DNA from: Lasiosphaeris hirsuta
Taxonomy: Eukaryota > Ascomycota > Sordariomycetes > Sordariales > Lasiosphaeriaceae
DNA: 64,000 nucleotides
Direction: 5' to 3'
Assembly: GCA_030549175.1 (NCBI GenBank)
Contig: JAUKUA010000004.1
Coordinates: 62,001 to 126,000 of the forward strand
In this document: in pieces, positions 58,501-64,000 of the stretch
How the letters are laid out: every line of letters starts with the position of its first letter
Numbering within the stretch: position 1 is the first letter of the stretch
The notes under the pieces: model-generated
The model's input: only the letters and a program-made list of their open reading frames with translations
Database searches by the model: none
What the model was told of the DNA's origin: nothing
Translations under genes and position numbers: made by a program

Positions 58501-59256
58501 GCGTCCGGAAAATACCAGAGAGCAAGGGCCCGGTTTGAGCACGTCTTTTCAGCCAGAACCAAGGTTCTCGGCCCATCGCACCCCGCCACGGGCGCAGCAA
58601 AACGGGAGTTGGTCATTACCATGTGCTTGGTGAACGCTTGGAGCAGCCCAGACAGATGCCTCTCGCCGGCGCGACAGGAAAGCGGCACTGCGACACCGAT
58701 GGATATTGAGTCCCAGTTTATGACTAGCAGCATCGAGACACTCCCGGATCACGATGAAGATTCATCAAGCGGTATGGGCATCGATGACTGGAATGAAGTT
58801 GAGGAATGCTCGCAGGCTATTTGCACACAACACCAAAATTTTCTCGGCAAAAGACATCCCGAGACGCTCAAATCGTTGACCTGGATATTCACCGTCCAGT
58901 TGCTTCTAGCTGAGATTGAGAGTGCTGACCAGACCTGCGATTCACTTCTTGACACTCTCCGGTCAAACGCTGTCGTTAGTGAGAGACTCTTGGATGCAAC
59001 TCAGATGGAGGGGCGCCTTGCCAAGCTGTACGCAGAACAGTCACATCCAAAGATGGCCAACAGGATTTTACGCCATATACGCGGCTTAAGCGACGAGCTG
59101 CCGGGTATCCAAGCCTCCCAGAAGCTCGCTTTTCAGGCACTCAAGCGTCGCATCGTCGCATCAGTGACAGCGATCCAACCTGAACAGAGCAAGCCAGCCG
59201 AAGAGTCTGGGGAGGCTGAGAGGAGCAGTTTCGATGAAACACCAAGTCCTAGCTAG
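55572..59256 (+). CDS. SERAC1-like hydrolase domain plus TPR protein
   Basis: The first exon (ATG at 55572 to about 56330) encodes an alpha/beta-hydrolase-like domain: LILVHGFKDD at residues 24-33, FIFVAHGLGAWLVKEIL at 122-138 and GLIFLDVPA at 152-160, as in fungal SERAC1/PGAP1-like N-terminal domains. The elbow reads A-H-G-L-G-A where active members have G-H-S-x-G-G, so the nucleophile Ser is replaced by Gly128. A donor GTATGT at 56328 ends the exon. The long second part (about 56420-59256, over 900 codons) is rich in helical repeats of TPR type (for example EAISLGRTACEDARRVLP and ALRASGKYQRARARFEHVFS). Around 56430-56520 two frames are protein-like (LFDRELVELLPSR, then VLSAEITRFIAEIDKLERP), so either a 43-nt intron or a frameshift lies there. 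No NB-ARC/NACHT domain is seen. The layout suggests an NLR-related signalling protein; this is inference. Confidence 0.65.
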
Positions 59257-59737
59257 CATTCTCTTCCGTCCGAGATGCCGGAATCTCAATCCTCGGAGGG
59301 CACAAAAGAGTCGCAAGGACCAGGACTTTACCAACCTCAAAACACCGGTCAAGCGACCTAGGGCGAACCAAAACCTTTGGAGCTCTACTACTTCGCAGAA
59401 AGAGTGGATCCCAATATAGCAGCAGGAGTGGCGCCAAACTGGACTCTCGAGACGCAGACAAGCTCCAACGAAGCAATCCAAGTAAGTCCCTCCAAGTTGG
59501 GAGTTGACTTCCAAATCACCGTGAATCTCGAGACGACTCTCCGGGAGCTGAGACATCCCTCCCTGTTGGAGTGGCAATGTGTTGTATTGCTGCTATCTGC
59601 TGTAGAGAGTAGCTGTAAGATCCTGAAGATGGATCTGCACCTGGGCGAGGAAATACTATGGTGGTATGGGTAATAAAAAGTCCCTACTAGCGAGGTACCC
59701 CGCTTGCTAAGAATACTTGGATCCACACTCCAATACA
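59257..59737. other. Spacer, probably transposon flank
   Basis: No gene recognised. The right part (about 59660-59737) may be the 3' end of the Tc1-like relic that follows. Confidence 0.35.
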
Positions 59738-59974
59738 TTAAATACACCAAACTGCTAGCCAATATTTTGTATGCATCCCGTTGGCTGCAATTACCGCTTT
59801 GCACCGCTCTGGCATCGAAGCCAACAGCTCTTTCGAGTAGTCCTATGGCAGTGCCTCCCAAGCCTCTTTGACATACTGGCATAATTTATCATACGAGGGC
59901 TTTTCTTCCAGGCCATACCGGTCTTCAATCCAATCTTTCATCCAATTCCAACAAGACTCAGTAGGATTCAAGTC
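59738..59974 (-). pseudogene. Tc1-like transposase C-terminal relic
   Basis: On the minus strand the frame reads DLNPTESCWNWMKDWIEDRY, LCQYVKEAWEALP, a TAG stop (59845-59843) and then LLASMPERCKAVIAANG before ending at 59740-59738. The LNPxExxWxWMK block is the third catalytic motif (Glu) of the Tc1/mariner DDE transposase. The rest of the transposase and the other end are missing. It is distinct from the complete element at 61802-63297. Confidence 0.8.
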
Positions 59975-60421
59975 TCGTACTCTATCTACCATCTCACAGC
60001 TCCCACAAGTTCCAGCCACTGGACCACAGTGTTTTCTCCGCTGTTAAGAACTATTTCCGGCAAAACACCAAGGCTCTCGCCCACTACCGAGCATCGTCAC
60101 CGGTTAAAGATGTTTCGGGGCCCGAAAGGCAACCTGACCGACTGGACAAATTGCGCTATACAACGAGTGCCTTGACACCTTGGGTGGTGTGATACTTTCA
60201 CCTTATACCGCTGCTAGTGAGCCCAGCGCTGGATTGGACCGTAAGAACAAGCCCAAGAACAACATGAAAAAATACAGAACGCTCAGCCGAACACACTTGG
60301 ATTGTGGCATCCTCGAAACAACAAGCAAATAAATAACTCGATAAGACACGCCAGGCAGCACGGTTTTTATAGGCGAAACCAGATCGCATCACCAACAACT
60401 CGACGCACACTCGCTCCCGGC
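59975..60421. other. Spacer
   Basis: No gene seen; includes the 3' flank of the Gly/Gln-rich gene. Confidence 0.4.
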
Positions 60422-61357
60422 CTAATCCGAATCGCTATCCGAGTCCGAGTCAGAGCTCCCGCTGGAGCCCGAGCCCTTGCGCTTGTGGTGCTTATCCTTC
60501 TTACCCTTTTTATCTTTCTTGTCTTTCTTATCCTTCTTGTCCTTCTTATCCTTCTTGTCCTTCTTCTCTTTCCCGAGTCTGCACACGTGTCAGCATCACA
60601 TCACGAACCGCAACCGCAACCAGAGGGGGTAAAAGGGCTGAACATACTTCCCGCCGAGCACGTGCTCCAGCTTGTTCCCGCCCAGGGCACCGCCAAGAAC
60701 TGCCGCAAGGGCGCCGCCGCTTCCGCTGCCCCCGTGGCCGCCTCCACCAGCGCCAAGCCCTAGCAGTGCGCCGGCGGGGCCGCGCCCCGCATCATGGCCC
60801 TGCTGTTGATATTGCTGCTGGTGTTGCTGGTGTTGCTGCTGCTGGTATTGTGGTTGCTGCTGCTGGTATTGTGGTTGCTGCTGCTGGTATTGTGGTTGCT
60901 GTTGGTGGTGCTGTTGCTGGTGGTATTGCTGCTGCGGCGGCTGGTTGTATTGGCCCTGACCCTGTCCCTGTCCCTGGTGGGGTGGGGGGTACTGTCCACC
61001 GCCGTGCTGGCCGTATTGTGGGTTCGGCGGGTACTGCGAGCCGCCGCCGTATTGCTGCTGCTGCTGCTGCGGCTGGTAGTGCTGCTCCTGGGGCGGGGGA
61101 TAGTTGCCCTGGGGCGGCGGCGAGGAGTAGTAGTCCCCCTGGGGAGGCGGTCCCTGTTGGTAGCCTCCTTGCTACACACAGTACACAGGTCAATGGGGGG
61201 TCTTGGCGCGCAACGTCATTGTGCCTACCTGCTGATCGTGGTAGCTCGGGGGTGGCTGGCCCTGCTGCGGATTGTAGCTTTGTTGCCCCGAATTGCTGTA
61301 GCCGAAGCCGCCCTGCTGCTGGCCGCCGCCGCCGCCGTAGTATCCTTGACCTGACAT
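60422..61357 (-). CDS. Gly/Gln/Pro-rich protein with Lys-Lys-Asp tail
   Basis: Three exons: 61357-61229, 61171-60648 and 60578-60422, with donors GTAGGC and GTATGT; 269 aa. The N-terminal two thirds are prion-like: GYYGGGGGQQQGGFGY, QQYQQQQPQ-type repeats and PPxQG motifs. A Gly-zipper-like segment follows (AGALLGLGAGGGG, ALAAVLGGALGG). The last exon is a (KKD)n run, KKDKKDKKDKKDKK, then GKKDKHHKRKGSGSSGSS and an acidic Ser-Asp end. The splice falls within GGNKLEHVLGG-KLGKEKKD, keeping frame. No enzymatic domain; it may be a condensate-forming or membrane-associated Gly-zipper protein. The function is not known. Confidence 0.7.
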
Positions 61358-61801
61358 GTTGGATGCGTCTGTGAAGTGGGATGGCTGATGTAGTGACGAA
61401 TAAGCTTTCTGTACCGCGGGGTTCGTGTAGCTGACAGGAGAAGCCTTTGGCTGGGAGCTCCGTGCGGGGCTCCTTTTATCGATTGCCCCGGAACGTGGCA
61501 CAGCTTGTCAAAGTGGCACATCAGTTGTGGAGCCTCGGAGCGCTCGGCTCGATTGAGCACGTTAGCCAAGGCGCTAACAGCCACACAAAAAGGCTCCAAG
61601 GGGTGGTGGCTATAGGCGTGAGACGGGCAGCTGGCTTTGGCTCGGTAATCTATCGCTTCTGCAGTAAAGAGGACCAGTAGTAGGCACAACAGAGGGTTTT
61701 TAGGAGCCAACCAACAAGGCGATCAATCTAGCTAGCGGTCGCGAAGGCAGCAAGGGCGGCAATCTGACTTGAATGGGTCTAGAGCGACTTAGAGCAGCGT
61801 A
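61358..61801. promoter_or_regulatory. Upstream of Gly/Gln-rich gene, to transposon border
   Basis: No gene is seen. The transposon is inserted about 440 bp upstream of the start codon of the Gly/Gln-rich gene. Confidence 0.4.
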
Positions 61802-61864
61802 CGGATGTCCACTTCAAAAGTTTTGTCCAGGCGCTAATAACGCCACCCCCGTTATTTGCATATG
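61802..61864 (+). repeat. Left terminal inverted repeat
   Basis: Reads CGGATGTCCACTTCAAAAG... through CCCCGTTATTTGCATAT; pairs with 63236-63297. Confidence 0.9.
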
Positions 61865-61961
61865 CTACCAGATTACGTACATCCTTTCCCCGCTCACACT
61901 GCCCCTCCCCTCCACTTGTTTGCCCCGCACATCAATTATATCGCTCTTTCTCAGCATCAAC

Positions 61962-63244
61962 ATGGCTCCAAACACTGATATTGCAACGCGTGCGCTTATT
62001 GTTACATTAAAGTCTCCAGTTGGTGGGAAGACTTCTGCTCAAATTTCAGAAGAAACTGGTTTATCTATCCGACAGATTAATCGTATTTATGCTCGAGCTA
62101 TTAAACGTGGATTTGAGCCAAACCACCGGCCGTTTATTTTAAAAGATGAGTGGCTAGAAGATGCTTCTCGTTCTGGCCGTCCATCAAAAAAAACTCCTGA
62201 AAATACTGAGAAGATAATCGCTAAGGTGCGCCATAATAGATACGGCCGCGAGAAGACCGCTGCTGATCTTGCGGGCGAGCTTAGCCAGGAGGGAATCGAC
62301 ATCTCAGCTACCACAGTCTTACGGATCCTAAAGAAAGCAGGTTTCAAGAAGACCAAGCCGACGAGGAAGCCTGGACTGACGAAGAAGATGAGAGAGCAGC
62401 GCCTTAATTGGTGTTTAGCTCATCGGCATTGGACGCTTGAAGATTGGAAAAGAGTTATCTGGTCTGATGAAACTGCTGTCGTTCTTCTTCACCATCGTGG
62501 GGATTACCGAATTTGGAGGACAAAAGACGAGCGATTTCTTAAAAGTTCTATTCGTGAACGTTGGAAAGGATATTCTGAGTTTATTGTTTTTCTTATGATA
62601 AAAAAGGCCCCTGTCATTGTTAGCTTCCAGAAACAAAACAAGAAAAGGAGAAAGCTATGGAAGATATTTAGAAGATGAATGAAGAGTTGGAACCTATTTT
62701 ACGTGGTCAGTGGGAGCTTTAAAATGGGATGAGAAGATTATCTTTGGCTTCTATTCTTGGTCGGAAACCCCAGTGGAGATGGAACCAAAAGAACGGCAAG
62801 TTAGCACGAAGCTCAAAAGGTAGAATCGACTGGTATTGTTACCAGACGAAGGTCCTTCTTCCGAAACTCTTTCTTTTCGCTAAAGAGTGCGAAAAAGGTC
62901 GCTCCGGCACAATCGTTCAAGAGGATAAGGCTCCAGTACATGCTCATTATATCCAAGAAAGAGTCTTTAATCTTCATCAGACTAAACGACTACTTTGGCC
63001 AGGTAACTCACCCGATCTTAATCCAATTGAGCCATGTTGGCCATGGATGAAAAGATATACAACTAAAAAAGGGGCACCGAAAAGCCGCCAGGAGACAATC
63101 AAAGCATGAGAACAGTGTTGGAAAAACTTGACACAGGAGCAGATTCAAGCGTGGATTGAGAGGATACCTTGGCATATTGAGCAAATTATTCAGTTAGGAG
63201 GTGGAAATGAATATAAAGAGGGTCGGAAGAAGGATGATATGTAA
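61962..63244 (+). pseudogene. Tc1-like transposase, inactivated
   Basis: From the ATG at 61962 the frame gives an N-terminal paired-type helix-turn-helix (GKTSAQISEETGLSIRQINR), a second HTH region (ADLAGELSQEGIDISATTVL) and the first catalytic Asp in RVIWSDETAV. The frame then shifts at about 62580-62600. In the new frame are stops at 62621-62623, 62669-62671, 62720-62722 and 63107-63109, and the motifs GRKPQWRWNQKNGKL, IVQEDKAPVH (second Asp) and NSPDLNPIEPCWPWMK (catalytic Glu, DD34E-like). The product would end at TAA 63242-63244. The stops are TAG, TAA or TGA at sites where relatives have Trp or Gln, as RIP would leave. The element cannot move by its own enzyme. Confidence 0.9.
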
Positions 63245-63297
63245 ATAACGGGGTGGCGTTCTTAGCGCCTGGACAAAACTTTTGAAGTGGACTTCCG
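63236..63297 (-). repeat. Right terminal inverted repeat
   Basis: Reverse complement of the left repeat, ending GAAGTGGACTTCCG and flanked by TA. Confidence 0.9.
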
Positions 63298-63299
63298 TA

Positions 63300-63646
63300 G
63301 AGCGATTCAAATTGGCGGGGCATTTGAATAGAGCGATAATAACCGAGTTTAACAGATGGCTACGACCTTGATGAGCCCTCAAAAACCGATGCGATTATAC
63401 CCGAGGACAACGGTTGGACGCCACCGACAGCAGGCTGGTTACTGCCTACTCGCAAAATAAGCAAAATACGCTAAATGAACAAGTTACCCTTTAAAGCTCT
63501 CACTAGTTTTTGTCCTAAATAAGGCACAACAATCCTGCGGTAAACCCGAGTACCACACCGCTTCCCAGCAACATAAACAAGCAACCAGACCCAACCATTC
63601 ACCTTGAGAACGCAGAACTCGACCTTCCAGCTCTCGCTTGCCCACC
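63300..63646. other. Spacer between transposon and thioesterase-like gene
   Basis: Probable promoter and 5' leader of the following gene; nothing else seen. Confidence 0.4.
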
Positions 63647-63880
63647 ATGCAGTACCATAACCGAGTTGATGGTGCCCAACTGGAAGAGCAAATCATCGAC
63701 CCTCACCCGCTATCCGAGCACATGCACACGACCATCCTCCTCCACGGCCGCGGCAGCACAGCCGCCGAGTTCGTCGCTGGCCTCGAAGCAACCACGGACT
63801 CGGAGGACCGCAACCTCGTCCAGCTGCTCCCAACCATCCGGTGGGTCTTCCCGCAAAGCGAGATGCAAGACATAGACTAG
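63647..63880 (+). pseudogene. Acyl-protein thioesterase/carboxylesterase-like, truncated
   Basis: From the ATG at 63647 the frame runs 77 codons and ends with TAG at 63878-63880. HTTILLHGRGSTAAEF at about residues 27-42 carries the oxyanion-hole strand of the phospholipase/carboxylesterase (acyl-protein thioesterase) family; LVQLLPTIRWVFPQSEMQ follows as in relatives. Full-length members have about 220-290 residues, so more than two thirds, including the catalytic Ser, Asp and His, is missing. No good splice donor is seen before the stop, and no continuation is evident in the last 120 bp. It could be a pseudogene or a gene broken by a point mutation; what lies past the window is unknown. Confidence 0.5.
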
Positions 63881-64000
63881 GTATCACAACCCATGTCCAA
63901 GTCACTTTAGCTTTCGGAAAGTAAAGTATGAACGTCCACTAGACGGAGCGGGTGCCCTGGCGGGCGGAATTCAGTCCAAAACTCAAGTCACGTACCATTT

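Larger units (their letters stand above)
61802..63297 (+). mobile_element. Tc1/mariner-like DNA transposon, full length
   Basis: The element is 1496 bp, with both ends beginning CGGA(T/A)GTCCACTTCAAAAG. The inverted repeats extend about 62 bp with about three mismatches and one indel. The ends are flanked by TA on both sides (61800-61801 and 63298-63299), the Tc1/mariner target duplication. Inside is a broken transposase gene (61962-63244). It is AT-richer than its surroundings. Confidence 0.93.

Overview
The window looks like nuclear DNA of a filamentous ascomycete, most likely a Sordariomycete. The evidence is GC-rich genes with short GT-AG introns of about 50-110 nt, a family set typical of Pezizomycotina (HET domain, HELO-like N-terminus, Pth11-type 7TM receptor), and AT-richer repeats whose lesions are mostly CAG/CAA to TAG/TAA and TGG to TAG/TGA, as expected from repeat-induced point mutation (RIP). 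The species is not identified. Splice models come from reading frames and splice motifs only.

Left arm (1-20 kb) is accessory. Positions 1-4.6 kb are repeat-derived: a stop-riddled minus-strand reading frame, an inverted repeat, and two diverged LTR-like direct repeats. Then come an intact HET-domain gene (5.2-7.4 kb), a convergent pair of multi-pass membrane genes (8.35-9.9 kb), a retroelement fragment, a wrecked HELO-like/ankyrin-type gene (11.2-14.7 kb), a truncated and frameshifted HET gene (16.4-17.3 kb) and a decayed gene for a glycosylated or secreted-looking protein whose 3' end is partly duplicated (17.7-19.9 kb). This reads as a graveyard of allorecognition or NLR-like genes around one survivor.

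The core (20-50 kb) is housekeeping: an alpha/beta hydrolase; the vitamin B6 pair pdx2 (glutaminase) and pdx1 (PLP synthase), divergently transcribed from a 1.26 kb promoter holding two TGAGTCA (Gcn4/CPC-1-type) boxes; a Pth11-type receptor; RNA polymerase III subunit Rpc5/Rpc37; the decapping activator Pat1; a Kre2/Mnt1 alpha-1,2-mannosyltransferase; mitochondrial ribosomal protein uS12m; a short/branched-chain acyl-CoA dehydrogenase; protein kinase C (Pkc1, seven exons, 1165 aa); and the mitochondrial inner-membrane protein She9/Mdm33. For pdx2, the 7TM receptor, Rpc5, the mannosyltransferase, uS12m, the acyl-CoA dehydrogenase and Pkc1, the proposed exons sum to whole codons.

Right arm (50-64 kb) is accessory again: a 5'-truncated copia element holding an 18 x 18 bp minisatellite and a 113 bp 3' LTR, about 3 kb of gene-free AT-rich DNA, a membrane protein divergent from a large SERAC1-like-hydrolase plus TPR protein that lacks the nucleophile serine, a Tc1-like relic, a Gly/Gln-rich protein with a Lys-Lys-Asp tail, a full-length but inactivated Tc1/mariner element with TA target duplications and long inverted repeats, and the start of a thioesterase-like gene cut short by a stop near the window edge.
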